Positions 1 through 8,052 of a stretch of DNA of 64,000 nt are shown piece after piece. The stretch spans positions 856,501 to 920,500 of the forward strand of contig NZ_CP084530.1 of assembly GCF_023704175.1 (NCBI RefSeq). Direction: 5' to 3'. Each line of letters begins with the position of its first letter. The first letter of the stretch is position 1. Source of the DNA: Paenibacillus sp. YPG26 (GTDB lineage: Bacteria > Bacillota > Bacilli > Paenibacillales > Paenibacillaceae). The notes below the pieces were generated by a model that searched no databases, had not been told where the DNA came from, and saw only the letters and a list, made by a program, of their open reading frames with translations. The position numbers were made by a program, and so were the translations under genes.

Positions 1-1062
1 AATGAGGCTATCCGCCGCTCGGGCTTCTGGGCCCAGACGATATCAGGATTCATTCCCAAGCTGATGAACAGCCTTAACAATTTGAGCTTTGCCATTGTGG
101 CTGGCATCGGGGGAGTTCTTGCGATTCACGGCGCGGTCACGATCGGGATTATCATTGTCTTCGTGGAGTATGCGAGGCAGTTCACAAGACCTTTGAATGA
201 CCTGGCTAATCAGTGGAATACATTGCTGTCGGCGATGGCTGGAGCGGAGAGAGTATTTGAGGTCATGGACGAGGAAGTGGAGGGCAAGGATGAAGGCGCT
301 TCGGTGAAGCTGAACCATGTGGAAGGCGCGGTCAGCTTCTCCGGGGTCTCATTCTCTTACGAAGAGGGCGGAGATACGCTGGCAGGGATCAGCTTTGATG
401 CGAAGCCGGGTGAGATGATTGCGTTGGTAGGCCCCACTGGAGCAGGCAAGACCACGTTAATCCAGCTGTTGTCGAGGTTTTACGATCCTACAGGAGGGCT
501 GATCACTGTAGATGGACGAGACATTACCACTATTCAGCGGCACAGCTTGAGATCTCATATGGTCTTCGTGCTGCAGGATTCTTTTCTCTTCCAGGGAACG
601 ATTCGTGAGAATATCCGCTTCGGACGGCTGGATGCATCCGATGAAGAGGTGGAGGAAGCCTCCGGACTGGCTAATGCGCATGCCTTCATTATGCGGCTTG
701 ACGGCGGCTATGACAAAGTGCTGAAGACGGGCGGCAGCGGCATTAGTCAGGGACAGAAGCAGCTGCTGGCTATTGCCCGGGCAATGCTTGCTAATCCCTC
801 GATTCTTGTGCTGGATGAAGCTACGAGCAGCATTGATACGATTACCGAGATCAAGATTCAGGAAGGTCTGCAGCGTCTGATGAAGGGGAGAACCAGCTTC
901 GTCATTGCGCACAGGCTGAATACGATCCGGCAGGCGGACAAGATCCTTGTTCTTAAGGATGGAAGACTGCTTGAACAGGGACCGCATGAGGAGCTGCTTG
1001 CCGAAGGTGGATTCTACAGCAGGCTGTACCTGAATCAACTCCAGCATGAGGATTTGCAGTGA
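1..1062 (+). CDS. ABC exporter (permease-ATPase half-transporter), C-terminal part
   Basis: The reading frame is open from base 1, so this gene is cut by the window start; the first internal ATG (64) is not its true start. The visible part holds the last membrane helices of an ABC_membrane domain (about residues 20-60) and a complete ATPase domain: Walker A GPTGAGKTT, Q-loop VLQDSFLF, signature SGISQGQKQ, Walker B ILVLDEATSS and H-loop IAHRL. Such proteins work as homo- or heterodimers (for example YfiB/YfiC, BmrC/BmrD) exporting drugs, lipids or peptides. The partner half would lie upstream, outside the window. The substrate cannot be read from the sequence. The signature reads SGISQGQ where LSGGQ is usual; this variation is common in one half of heterodimeric exporters, so a heterodimer is a reasonable guess. 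Confidence 0.93.
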   Translation, partial: NEAIRRSGFWAQTISGFIPKLMNSLNNLSFAIVAGIGGVLAIHGAVTIGIIIVFVEYARQFTRPLNDLANQWNTLLSAMAGAERVFEVMDEEVEGKDEGASVKLNHVEGAVSFSGVSFSYEEGGDTLAGISFDAKPGEMIALVGPTGAGKTTLIQLLSRFYDPTGGLITVDGRDITTIQRHSLRSHMVFVLQDSFLFQGTIRENIRFGRLDASDEEVEEASGLANAHAFIMRLDGGYDKVLKTGGSGISQGQKQLLAIARAMLANPSILVLDEATSSIDTITEIKIQEGLQRLMKGRTSFVIAHRLNTIRQADKILVLKDGRLLEQGPHEELLAEGGFYSRLYLNQLQHEDLQ

Positions 1063-1147
1063 GCTGCTGCACCTGAATAATCGATCTGCCTTTTATGGAT
1101 ACTAATTCAGGTTCACTCATTCCATATACACCAAAGGAGAATCTAAG

Positions 1148-1783
1148 ATGCAGCAGCAATTTGGATCAAATCAGCAAAGCCAAGGTCAGAGTATCCCGCA
1201 ATTTAACCGCGGTGGGCATGAACTATTTGAAACACATGAAATTCTCCAGTGCACCATTAATCTGCTCGACAACTATACGATTTACAGATCATATGTGAAG
1301 GATCAGGAGCTTATGGGGATCCTGGATCGTCAAGCGGCCTATATCCGGACTCAGTATAACTTGACGGTAGAGTGCTTCATGTCAGGGCAAAAACCAAGCC
1401 AGGAGACCGAGCCTTACCTGATCCCTCAAATGAAACAGCCGATATATGGATTGCAGCAGCAGGGACAGGCCAAGAAACCGGCAGCCTCACAGGCCGAGAT
1501 CAATGATGCGGTAATCAGCACATTGATGCTGAATATCGTTAAGCCGCATGCTTCAGCCCTGGCAAGATCGGCTACTGAAGTGGTGAATCCTGTAGTTAGA
1601 CGGGTGCTTGCTTCCCAATCCCAGAACTTTGTTGAGATGGCCTATGAGCTGTTCGAATATCAGAATGTCCGCGGTTATTACCAGCTTCCACAGCTCTCCG
1701 GGCAGGAGCTGCATGCGATGATGAATGAGTTCGCACCTACGATTGGCGGTAACCAAGGTATGGGATTCGGTCAGTCTCACTAA
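1148..1783 (+). CDS. CotF-family spore coat protein
   Basis: A 211-residue soluble protein. The start at 1148 has a good Shine-Dalgarno (AAAGGAGA, 1133-1140). A Gln/Asn-rich N-terminus is followed by two helical segments of the CotF type: around residues 25-75 (HELFETHEILQCTINLLDNY then YIRTQYN) and around 120-200 (SQNFVEMAYELFEYQNVRGYYQLPQL). The family makes ferritin-like helical bundles found in the inner coat of Bacillales spores. The gene stands alone, with a strong hairpin directly downstream. Expression in the mother cell is expected from the family; I could not identify a SigE or SigK promoter with confidence. Confidence 0.8.
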   Translation: MQQQFGSNQQSQGQSIPQFNRGGHELFETHEILQCTINLLDNYTIYRSYVKDQELMGILDRQAAYIRTQYNLTVECFMSGQKPSQETEPYLIPQMKQPIYGLQQQGQAKKPAASQAEINDAVISTLMLNIVKPHASALARSATEVVNPVVRRVLASQSQNFVEMAYELFEYQNVRGYYQLPQLSGQELHAMMNEFAPTIGGNQGMGFGQSH

Positions 1784-1860
1784 GTTAGCCTGGGCCGATA
1801 AGAGGCTCTCCGGCATGGGGGGCAGCTTGCCGTGTCCGGTGGAGCCACTTTACCGAGGAT

Positions 1861-1910
1861 TACAACAAAGCAGCGGTTCCCCCTAGTGGGAGAGCCGCTG
1901 CTTTGTTGTA
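1861..1910. terminator. Bidirectional hairpin terminator
   Basis: A perfect 15-bp stem (ACAACAAAGCAGCGG pairing with its complement) around a roughly 18-base loop. It lies between the convergent CotF-like and alcohol dehydrogenase genes, and the A-rich/T-rich stem ends allow termination from both sides. Confidence 0.85.
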
Positions 1911-1934
1911 TATAGGTGTTCACTATGCTGCAGG

Positions 1935-3074
1935 TTAGGGCTTCAGAATAACTTTGATGCACTCATCTTCATGCTCATAGAAGGTCTTGTAGGCAGCGCT
2001 GGCCTGATCAAGCGGCACACGGTGCGTAATAATCTCCGTAGGATCGAACTCTCCTGCGGTAATCATATCGAACAATTTGGGCATATAATGAATGACCGGG
2101 GCCTGACCCATCTTGAGTGTGATATTCCGTTCAAAAATATCTCCAAGCGGGAACATGTTGTACAGAGAGCCGTACACTCCAGTAAGCTGCACTGTGCCAA
2201 ATTTGCGGACAGCATGAATACCGATATCCAGGGCGCTCAGCGTGCCGCCTTGTAGCTTGAGCTTCTGACCAATGGCTTCGAGGGCGTTCTTCTTCCCGTC
2301 CATCCCCACACAATCGATCACAATATCGGATCCGCCCTGCGTAATCTCCTTGATATATTGGCCCATCTCATCGAACTCATCAAAGTTGTACACTTCCGAA
2401 TTGTTCATTTGCTTGGCTTTGTTCAGGCGGTAAGGAACATTGTCAATGGCGATGACCCGCTTGGCGCCTTTCATCCAGGCGAACTTCTGGGCCATTAAGC
2501 CAACTGGTCCGCAGCCAAGTACTGTAACGGTATCCCCTGGCTTCACACCGGCATTCTCCACACTCCAATAAGCTGTAGGGAGCACATCGGACAGGAACAG
2601 CAGCGCTTCATCAGGAAGCTGGCAGGATTCAGGAATCACGAAAGGCATGAAGTTGCCGTAGGGCACATGCAGCAGCTCGGCTTGTCCGCCGGGATAATTG
2701 CCGTAACGCTCCGTGAATCCGAAGTAGCCTCCCGTATCGATCTCCTCGTTACGATTGGAGTTATCGCACTGACTCTCCATATCATGCTGACAGTAGAAGC
2801 AGTGCCCGCAGGAAATATTGAACGGGAGAACAACACGGTCCCCTTTCTTCACACGTGTCACCTCAGGCCCCACCTCTTCCACGATGCCCATAGGCTCGTG
2901 GCCAATGACGTAGTCTTTGGCAGCGGGAAGTGCGCCTAGATAAATATGTAGATCCGAACCGCAAATGGCGGTTGAAGTAATCCGTACAATAATGTCATCT
3001 TTCTTCTGCAGCTTGGGATCGTCCACCTGCTTGACTTGAATGTCCTTGGCTCCTTGAAAAGTAACAGCTTTCAT
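1935..3074 (-). CDS. adhB: Zinc-dependent alcohol dehydrogenase, AdhB-like
   Basis: A 379-residue medium-chain dehydrogenase/reductase. Catalytic zinc ligands are seen in AICGSDLH (Cys, about residue 38) and GHEPMG (His-Glu, about 59-60). The structural-zinc lobe (CGHCFYCQHDMESQC, about 89-103) is present, and the NAD(P) Rossmann motif is GCGPVG (about 187). The N-terminal third resembles B. subtilis AdhB closely. The family oxidises alcohols or formaldehyde conjugates with NAD; the physiological substrate is not determined by sequence. The Shine-Dalgarno AGGAGG lies just before the ATG. The gene is divergent from the Gfo/Idh/MocA gene, with about 175 bp between them. Confidence 0.88.
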   Translation of the reverse strand: MKAVTFQGAKDIQVKQVDDPKLQKKDDIIVRITSTAICGSDLHIYLGALPAAKDYVIGHEPMGIVEEVGPEVTRVKKGDRVVLPFNISCGHCFYCQHDMESQCDNSNRNEEIDTGGYFGFTERYGNYPGGQAELLHVPYGNFMPFVIPESCQLPDEALLFLSDVLPTAYWSVENAGVKPGDTVTVLGCGPVGLMAQKFAWMKGAKRVIAIDNVPYRLNKAKQMNNSEVYNFDEFDEMGQYIKEITQGGSDIVIDCVGMDGKKNALEAIGQKLKLQGGTLSALDIGIHAVRKFGTVQLTGVYGSLYNMFPLGDIFERNITLKMGQAPVIHYMPKLFDMITAGEFDPTEIITHRVPLDQASAAYKTFYEHEDECIKVILKP

Positions 3075-3171
3075 ATATGCTCTGACCTCCTAAGTAGTGA
3101 TAGTTGAAATATACCCTATGCCTTCTTTTTTAAACGAACCCATGGTAATTAATTTCCAGACTTATGAACCT

Positions 3172-3185
3172 TACCTCACAAGGTA
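3172..3185. promoter_or_regulatory. Palindrome in the divergent adh / oxidoreductase intergenic region
   Basis: TACCT-CACA-AGGTA is a perfect 5-bp inverted repeat in the middle of the divergent intergenic region. The spacing and AGGT half-sites could suit a regulator, but no promoter elements could be fixed around it, so this is tentative. Confidence 0.25.
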
Positions 3186-3249
3186 GACATCGACATGGCA
3201 GAGTGAGAGAATAATCATATCGATATTCTGAGGGAAGGAATGAGATATA

Positions 3250-4236
3250 GTGGTACGATTCGGTATTGTAGGGACGAACTGGATAACAGAAAGATTTGTA
3301 CAGGCTGCTTTGGAGAATGACCAATTTGTCTTAAAGGCGGTCTATTCACGCACGGAAGAGAAGGGCCGTTCATTTGCGGCTAAATTCAATGATCCGCAAG
3401 TCTATACGGATCTTACGGATATGGTCTCCAGCGAAGAAGTGGATGCGGTATATATCGCGAGTCCCAACTCTTTTCACGCGGAGCAGGCGATTCTCTGCAT
3501 GAATCATGGGAAGCATGTCCTCTGCGAGAAGCCCATGGCATCTAATGCAGCGGAAGTTCAGCAGATGCTTGAGGCTGCGCGGAAGAACGACGTGGTGCTG
3601 ATGGAAGCGCTGAAGTCTACCCTTATGCCTAATTTCAAAGTAATCAAAGATAATCTGTATAAATTAGACCGGGTACGCCGTTATACAGCGAGCTATTGTC
3701 AATACTCCTCCCGGTATGATGCTTTCAAGCAGGGGACTGTACTCAATGCATTTAATCCCGACTATTCCAATGGATCCCTGATGGACCTGGGAATATACTG
3801 CCTCTATCCGATGGTGGCGCTCTTCGGCAAGCCGGATTCCATTCAGGCTGTAGGGGTTATGCTGTCCTCAGGTGTGGACGGAGAGGGCAGTCTGATCATG
3901 AAATATGATGAGATGGAGGGCGTGGTTATGCACTCCAAGATTAGCGATTCTTATCTGCCGACCGAGATTCAGGGGGAGAACGGAACGATGGTGATTGACA
4001 AGATCAATCAGCCTTATTCTGTGAAGATCCACTACCGTGATGGGACGATCGAGGATCTCACCAAGCCCCAAATGCATGAGTCTATGTATTATGAGGCACG
4101 TGAATTTATGGATCTGATCCTAAGCGGTGAGCGTAATAGTGAGATCAACTCCCATGATACTTCGCTCGCTGTGGCGGAGATCATGGAAGAAGCGAGACGC
4201 CAGATTGGACTGAGATATAAGGCGGATCGCTTCTAG
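3250..4236 (+). CDS. Gfo/Idh/MocA family oxidoreductase
   Basis: A 328-residue protein starting with GTG at 3250, behind GGGAAGGAA; there is no in-frame ATG near the N-terminus. The N-terminal NAD(P)-binding Rossmann fold shows FGIVGTNWI, and the family hallmark CEKPMA (about residues 94-99) carries the Lys-Pro of the active site. The C-terminal half is the alpha/beta substrate-binding domain (NGSLMDLGIYCLYPMVALFG). Members oxidise sugars, inositols or trans-dihydrodiols; the substrate here is unknown. The gene is followed 36 bp later by a membrane protein gene. Confidence 0.88.
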   Translation: MVRFGIVGTNWITERFVQAALENDQFVLKAVYSRTEEKGRSFAAKFNDPQVYTDLTDMVSSEEVDAVYIASPNSFHAEQAILCMNHGKHVLCEKPMASNAAEVQQMLEAARKNDVVLMEALKSTLMPNFKVIKDNLYKLDRVRRYTASYCQYSSRYDAFKQGTVLNAFNPDYSNGSLMDLGIYCLYPMVALFGKPDSIQAVGVMLSSGVDGEGSLIMKYDEMEGVVMHSKISDSYLPTEIQGENGTMVIDKINQPYSVKIHYRDGTIEDLTKPQMHESMYYEAREFMDLILSGERNSEINSHDTSLAVAEIMEEARRQIGLRYKADRF

Positions 4237-4272
4237 GATAGAATCTGATTATGTATTCAGGGAGGAAGATGG

Positions 4273-4716
4273 GTGAACAGAGGGAACAATTTAGTATTGC
4301 CAATTCTGGGGGCTCTGGCCGCAGCAATCCTGGGTGCGGCGCTATGGGCGGTTGTTGGTATAAGCACCGACCGTGAAGTGGGTTTTGTCGCTTTGGCAAT
4401 AGGAGCGTTAACCGGCTACGCCGTACAGCTGTTAACGAACAAACGCACAACCAGAGTTCATCAAATAATTGCCGTAATTACCAGCATTATTGGTGTCCTG
4501 CTAGGTAAATATCTTTTGTTTGGCTATGCTGTTAATAATGGAATGGATGGCTTGTTCGGGAGCTACACCTTTCAGATGTTCCTGGAACTGAGCGGAGAGA
4601 TCTTTGATGTAATAGACATTCTCTTCCTGGCCCTTGCTGTGGTTCCAGCTTGGCGGATCGCTGCTCCTAAGGCGGCACAGCCTGTTCAGCCTCAGCAGTC
4701 TACACCGGCAGAGTAA
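4273..4716 (+). CDS. Small multi-spanning membrane protein of unknown function
   Basis: 147 residues, GTG start at 4273 with GGAGGAAG at 4261-4268. The overlapping ATG at 4269 is in another frame and does not lead to a membrane protein. Four hydrophobic segments are visible at about residues 8-28, 36-54, 63-85 and 110-130, with a Pro/Gln/Ala-rich cytosolic tail. I recognise no family motif. Its position between the oxidoreductase and ypsA, on the same strand with short gaps, suggests co-transcription. Confidence 0.7.
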   Translation: MNRGNNLVLPILGALAAAILGAALWAVVGISTDREVGFVALAIGALTGYAVQLLTNKRTTRVHQIIAVITSIIGVLLGKYLLFGYAVNNGMDGLFGSYTFQMFLELSGEIFDVIDILFLALAVVPAWRIAAPKAAQPVQPQQSTPAE

Positions 4717-4743
4717 TAAGTCTGAAGAATGGCGTGAAATGTT

Positions 4744-5340
4744 ATGACTGTCAAAAATCTGCTCGTTACCGGCTACCGTGCCCATGAACTGGGCATCTAC
4801 AACCAGAAGCACGAAGGAATTAAATATATACGCAAAGCGATTACGGGTAAGCTCATTCCCTTAATTGAGGAAGGCCTGGAATGGGTGATAACACCTGGCC
4901 AGTATGGAGTCGATCTATGGGCTGCCGAAGCGGCGATCGAGCTTAAGAAGGAATATCCACATCTGAAATGCTCAATCATCACAGCCTATAAGGATCCGGA
5001 AGAGAAGTGGAAGGAAGATAAGAAAGAGTACTATGAACAGATTACAAGGAAGCTGGATTATTATGCATCCGTGAGCAACCAGCCGTATGATGGAGTATGG
5101 CAGCTTACAGCCCGGGATGATCTGCTGCTCAGGAAGACGGAAGGCATTCTGCTCTTCTATGATGAGGATGCTGGCGAGGCCAGCCCTAAATTTATGAAGA
5201 AGCGTGCGCTGAAGAAGCATGAAGAAGAAGGCTATCTGTACCTTACTATAACCTCCGAAGACATTCAGACCATCGCGGATGAGGAAGTGATGTATGAACG
5301 TCCAGACGACCAGCTGACAGGTCTGCCCGAGGACTGGTAG
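4744..5340 (+). CDS. ypsA: YpsA, SLOG-fold DUF1273 protein
   Basis: 198 residues covering the full YpsA/DUF1273 domain. Recognisable stretches are NLLVTGYRAHELGI at the N-terminus, WVITPGQYGVDLWAAEAA (about residues 46-63), and DLLLRKTEGILLFYDED (about 126-142). The SLOG (SMF/DprA-LOG) superfamily binds nucleotides or nucleotide-derived ligands; B. subtilis and S. aureus YpsA affect cell division. In Bacillus the gene usually neighbours gpsB; here that linkage is lost, and the next gene encodes a TIR-like protein. The Shine-Dalgarno is weak. Confidence 0.85.
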   Translation: MTVKNLLVTGYRAHELGIYNQKHEGIKYIRKAITGKLIPLIEEGLEWVITPGQYGVDLWAAEAAIELKKEYPHLKCSIITAYKDPEEKWKEDKKEYYEQITRKLDYYASVSNQPYDGVWQLTARDDLLLRKTEGILLFYDEDAGEASPKFMKKRALKKHEEEGYLYLTITSEDIQTIADEEVMYERPDDQLTGLPEDW

Positions 5341-5388
5341 ATTCCCGTCCATGTAGGGAACCTGATGAAGCCTTGGACAAGCCCCATA

Positions 5389-5397
5389 TGCTATAAT
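5389..5397 (+). promoter_or_regulatory. Extended -10 promoter of the TIR-like gene
   Basis: TGCTATAAT is a perfect TGn-extended -10 element 37 bp before the ATG at 5434. The nearest -35-like hexamer (TTGGAC, 5373-5378) is too close at 13 bp, which is tolerated by extended -10 promoters. The element lies inside the reading frame if translation began at ATG 5365, so it supports the downstream start. Confidence 0.6.
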
Positions 5398-5433
5398 ATT
5401 CCAAATGGGAATTATGGTGATGTGGGGGATATC

Positions 5434-6450
5434 ATGAGTAGACCGTCAGTATTTATCGGCTCATCCAAGGAAGCAATTCCGATTGTTAATGCTGTTCAAG
5501 AAGAATTGGAGCATTATGCGCTGGTTACTCCATGGCACAGAGGTGTGTTTCAGCCTGGACGTTATACCATGGAGGATTTGGAAGCCCAGCTTCATGAGAG
5601 CGATTTCGCCGTATTTATTTTTCACCCGGACGATGTCACCACCATAAGAGGAAAGTTATATTATACGGCAAGGGACAATACGATATTTGAGATGGGACTG
5701 TTCTGGAGCCGGCTGGGCCGGGAACGGGTCTTCTTCCTGCTACCGGCCAATATTCCTGTTCAGGAAGCCGATGAGGATAAGCAGATCGACGGGTTCCGTA
5801 CGCCTTCTGATCTTCTGGGCATGACTACGCTGACCTATCAATTTAATCCGAAGAACTGGAACTCTTCGGTTGGGGTAGCCTGCGGGAAGATGGGAGCCCG
5901 ATTCACGGAGCTGGGTCCCAAGAATACAGACCCTGCCGAGCTTCTGCAGCAATCGGTGGAAGAGCGCGAGCGCCTGCTGCGGATTATCGGATTCTTCGAG
6001 GAGCTTAACCACAAAGCCACTATGGAGACCGAGCTGTATAATCGGATATGCCGCGCGCTGCGCCTGTCATTCATTGCGGCCCCGTATACCGTCAGCGGCT
6101 CGGCGCTGTTCAAGGCAGAGGATAGGGTGATCCGTCAGGTAGGCAGTGACGGGATCGGTGAGCTCGGACGTGAATATTCACTCGAAGTGAATCAGGATAA
6201 GAAGGCAGCGCACGAGATTATTCATGTGGTCGATGTGCATCTTAGCGGCAATGTTTCTTTTAGCCAACGTAACCGTAAATCCATTGTGAAGGAATATATC
6301 TTGTGTTATCCTCTAGCTAAGAGGTATGTATTCACTATCCATCTTAAGGGTACTGTTCAGGTGGATGAGGCATTGTTCGAGACGATCTGTTATGTGAACA
6401 AGACGCTGCTTGATTCAATCCATGATTTACTGGGAGGGGAAGCGCCATGA
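5434..6450 (+). CDS. TIR-like (CAP12-type) nucleotide-binding domain fused to a GAF-like domain
   Basis: 338 residues from ATG 5434 (GGGGG upstream). The in-frame ATG at 5365 lacks a ribosome-binding site and precedes the promoter. Residues 1-145 match the predicted nucleotide-binding TIR-like family (PF10137 type): SVFIGSSKEA at the N-terminus, ESDFAVFIFHPDD, then DNTIFEMGLFWSRLGRERVF, where Glu86 sits at the position of the NADase catalytic glutamate in CAP12 and other TIR effectors. Residues about 190-335 look like a GAF fold (YNRICRALRLSF, YILCYPLAKRYVFTIHL, VNKTLLDSIHDLL); this second assignment is by pattern only. The domain order suggests a ligand-gated NAD-cleaving effector. It overlaps the following small gene by 4 bp. 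Confidence 0.75.
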   Translation: MSRPSVFIGSSKEAIPIVNAVQEELEHYALVTPWHRGVFQPGRYTMEDLEAQLHESDFAVFIFHPDDVTTIRGKLYYTARDNTIFEMGLFWSRLGRERVFFLLPANIPVQEADEDKQIDGFRTPSDLLGMTTLTYQFNPKNWNSSVGVACGKMGARFTELGPKNTDPAELLQQSVEERERLLRIIGFFEELNHKATMETELYNRICRALRLSFIAAPYTVSGSALFKAEDRVIRQVGSDGIGELGREYSLEVNQDKKAAHEIIHVVDVHLSGNVSFSQRNRKSIVKEYILCYPLAKRYVFTIHLKGTVQVDEALFETICYVNKTLLDSIHDLLGGEAP

Positions 6451-6620
6451 AATCCAGACCGAGGATGACTTTCAGAAGATATAGACTGAAGAGTCCGATT
6501 CTGCTGCCGGGTCACTTGAAGATCGTGCTGGCTCCTACCTTGGATGGAGAGGATGAAGAGGCATTCACAGTTCTCTTTGAACGCAAGGCGGAGTATGATA
6601 AGCCGGTATATCGTGTCTAA
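6447..6620 (+). CDS. 57-residue protein translationally coupled to the TIR-like gene
   Basis: Its ATG overlaps the TGA of the TIR-like gene (ATGA, 6447-6450), and GGGAGGGGAAG just upstream is a strong Shine-Dalgarno. The product is basic at the N-terminus (MKSRPRMTFRRYRLKS) and acidic in the middle (TLDGEDEEAF), ending in KPVYRV. It has no membrane segment or known motif. The tight coupling and the terminator that follows argue that it is a real gene in the same two-gene unit. Its function is unknown; an accessory or inhibitor of the TIR-like protein is speculation. Confidence 0.6.
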   Translation: MKSRPRMTFRRYRLKSPILLPGHLKIVLAPTLDGEDEEAFTVLFERKAEYDKPVYRV

Positions 6621-6652
6621 GTTAATATTGGGTTAATGTTGTCCATTTAAGA

Positions 6653-6703
6653 TAAGAGGGTTGTCCCCGCACGGAGGCTGCGTGCAGGGGGCAGCCCTTA
6701 TTT
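6653..6703 (+). terminator. Hairpin terminator after the TIR-like unit
   Basis: AGGGTTGTCCCCGCAC pairs with GTGCAGGGGGCAGCCCT (with G-U pairs) and is followed by TATTTGTGT. This closes the TIR/57-aa transcription unit. Confidence 0.65.
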
Positions 6704-6871
6704 GTGTAACGGGTTTTTTAGTGGCCGGCATAAGGCGGTAGGGCGGGTCTGGCAGGTTCCAAGACTTAAGTCCAGTTCAAAGACTGAACCATAGTCAATT
6801 ACCAGGCGGAACCATGACTGATACAATTATTGTAAAATCTGGAGCAATTACAGCTTGTTAGGAGCGTAGGT

Positions 6872-7504
6872 ATGGAGTGGATCAGCAATCTTTTTGAACA
6901 ATATGGATATTTCGTGTTATTCTTCGGGTTACTTGCGGAGTCGTTGGCCATCCCGTTCCCCGGGGAGCTGGCAATGGCAATTTCGGGTCACTTATCTACG
7001 CATGGGAGCTTCAGCCTCCCCTTGATTATTGCGTATTCTTACGGAGGAGCCATAATCGGCACGCTGATTACCTATTATTTGGGATACAAGCTGGGGACCC
7101 CCTTTTTCGTCAAATACGGCAGGTTCCTTCTGCTTAATGAGCAGCGGCTGGCCAAGCTTACGGGATGGTTCGGCAAATATGGGGACAAGCTCATTTTGAT
7201 CAGTTATTTTGTACCGGGGCTGCGGCATTTCACAGGTTATCTGTCGGGTATCTTAAGGGTTAAGCTGAGTACCTTCATCCTGTATAACTGTGCAGGCGGG
7301 ATTCTGTGGGTGCTTGTCTATGTCATGGTCGGTAAGATCTTTGGCCAGAAAATAGAGCTGCTGCTTCATCTCATCTCCCAGTATTCGTCCATCGCCATTG
7401 GGGCGGGAGTGTTCGTGGTGATATCAGGACTCCTGATCAAGAGAAACTTCAAGGTTATCCGTAACTGGTTCGGAGCCCCAGGCAGACAGAAGGAACAAGA
7501 CTAG
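6872..7504 (+). CDS. DedA-family membrane protein
   Basis: 210 residues with AGGAGCGTAGG before the ATG. It carries DedA/SNARE-associated hallmarks: ESLAIPFPGE (about residues 23-32) in the first re-entrant segment and YFVPGLRHFTGYLSG (about 112-126), with the conserved arginine. Four to five hydrophobic segments are visible. DedA proteins move lipids (undecaprenyl phosphate, phosphatidylethanolamine) across the membrane and support proton-motive-force and envelope homeostasis. The exact lipid is not readable. It is a single gene converging on the sigO locus. Confidence 0.87.
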   Translation: MEWISNLFEQYGYFVLFFGLLAESLAIPFPGELAMAISGHLSTHGSFSLPLIIAYSYGGAIIGTLITYYLGYKLGTPFFVKYGRFLLLNEQRLAKLTGWFGKYGDKLILISYFVPGLRHFTGYLSGILRVKLSTFILYNCAGGILWVLVYVMVGKIFGQKIELLLHLISQYSSIAIGAGVFVVISGLLIKRNFKVIRNWFGAPGRQKEQD

Positions 7505-7542
7505 GCGGAGGATAGCGTGGCTGAACCAGGGGAAATGAATGG

Positions 7543-7609
7543 ACAAAAGAAGCCTTCCTTATGAATGGTTGCTCGCACCTCCATATACTAGGAACCGGCT
7601 TCTTTTGTT
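7543..7609. terminator. Convergent hairpin between dedA-like gene and rsoA
   Basis: A 12-bp perfect stem (ACAAAAGAAGCC with its complement at 7597-7608) encloses a loop of about 42 bases that can fold further. It is T-rich on the + side and T-rich on the complement, consistent with bidirectional termination. Confidence 0.6.
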
Positions 7610-7624
7610 ATTGAACGGAACATG

Positions 7625-7876
7625 CTATTTCATCGCGTCCCGATCCAGTGAACTTATGAAATCCGTGAAGCTTGGGATACGACTGAGGTCGTACGACAGA
7701 ATCTTCTCGGTTAACTTCTCGTGTATACTCTGCTCCAGATCTTCTTGATCAGAAGGGGGCGCCATTCTACTATGCTTCTTGATCAAGGGAGAGAACCGGT
7801 GAAGGACTTGATAGAGCGCGTCCCTGTCCCCTTGCTGGGCCTTGGTCACCAGATCAAGCAGTGTGTCATTCTCCAT
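7625..7876 (-). CDS. rsoA: RsoA-like sigma region-2 subunit
   Basis: 83 residues, ATG at 7876 with AAAGGAG upstream. The sequence LLDLVTKAQQGDRDALYQVL, then FSPLIKK and DQEDLEQSIHEKL, resembles the helix-turn-helix/sigma-70 region 2 of small accessory sigma subunits such as B. subtilis RsoA, which supplies the core-binding and -10 recognition region for SigO. It is the third gene of sigO-yvrJ-rsoA, 5 bp after yvrJ. Identification rests on size, motif style and the neighbouring genes. Confidence 0.72.
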   Translation of the reverse strand: MENDTLLDLVTKAQQGDRDALYQVLHRFSPLIKKHSRMAPPSDQEDLEQSIHEKLTEKILSYDLSRIPSFTDFISSLDRDAMK

Positions 7877-7881
7877 GCGTG

Positions 7882-8052
7882 CTACTCCTTTGCTCTGTTT
7901 AGGTTGTGGAAATCTGCATCTAATTCTTGGATGGAATGATCCAGCGAACTCAGTTTCTTTTCAAACCGGAAGAACAAATACGCGCTAACCACAATAGGGA
8001 ACCCGACATTGTTAATGGCATGCATCAGGAAACTTAACAGTGCTTCATCCAC
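7882..8052 (-). CDS. yvrJ: YvrJ-family small membrane protein
   Basis: A 56-residue gene, GTG start at 8052, with a very strong AAAGGAGGTG upstream. It starts 8 bp inside the end of sigO (translational coupling). One membrane helix, VGFPIVVSAYLFFRFEKKL (residues 16-34), is the YvrJ family hallmark, followed by a short amphipathic helix. In B. subtilis yvrJ is part of the SigO regulon beside sigO-rsoA-oxdC. The role is unknown; a membrane signal input or transporter accessory is only a guess. Confidence 0.8.
   Translation of the reverse strand: MDEALLSFLMHAINNVGFPIVVSAYLFFRFEKKLSSLDHSIQELDADFHNLNRAKE

Noticed and set aside
457..1047. 196-codon minus-strand frame
   Set aside because: Antisense shadow of the ABC ATPase domain.
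7539..7748. 69-codon open frame on the + strand
   Set aside because: Opposite to rsoA and spanning the convergent hairpin; no family resemblance.
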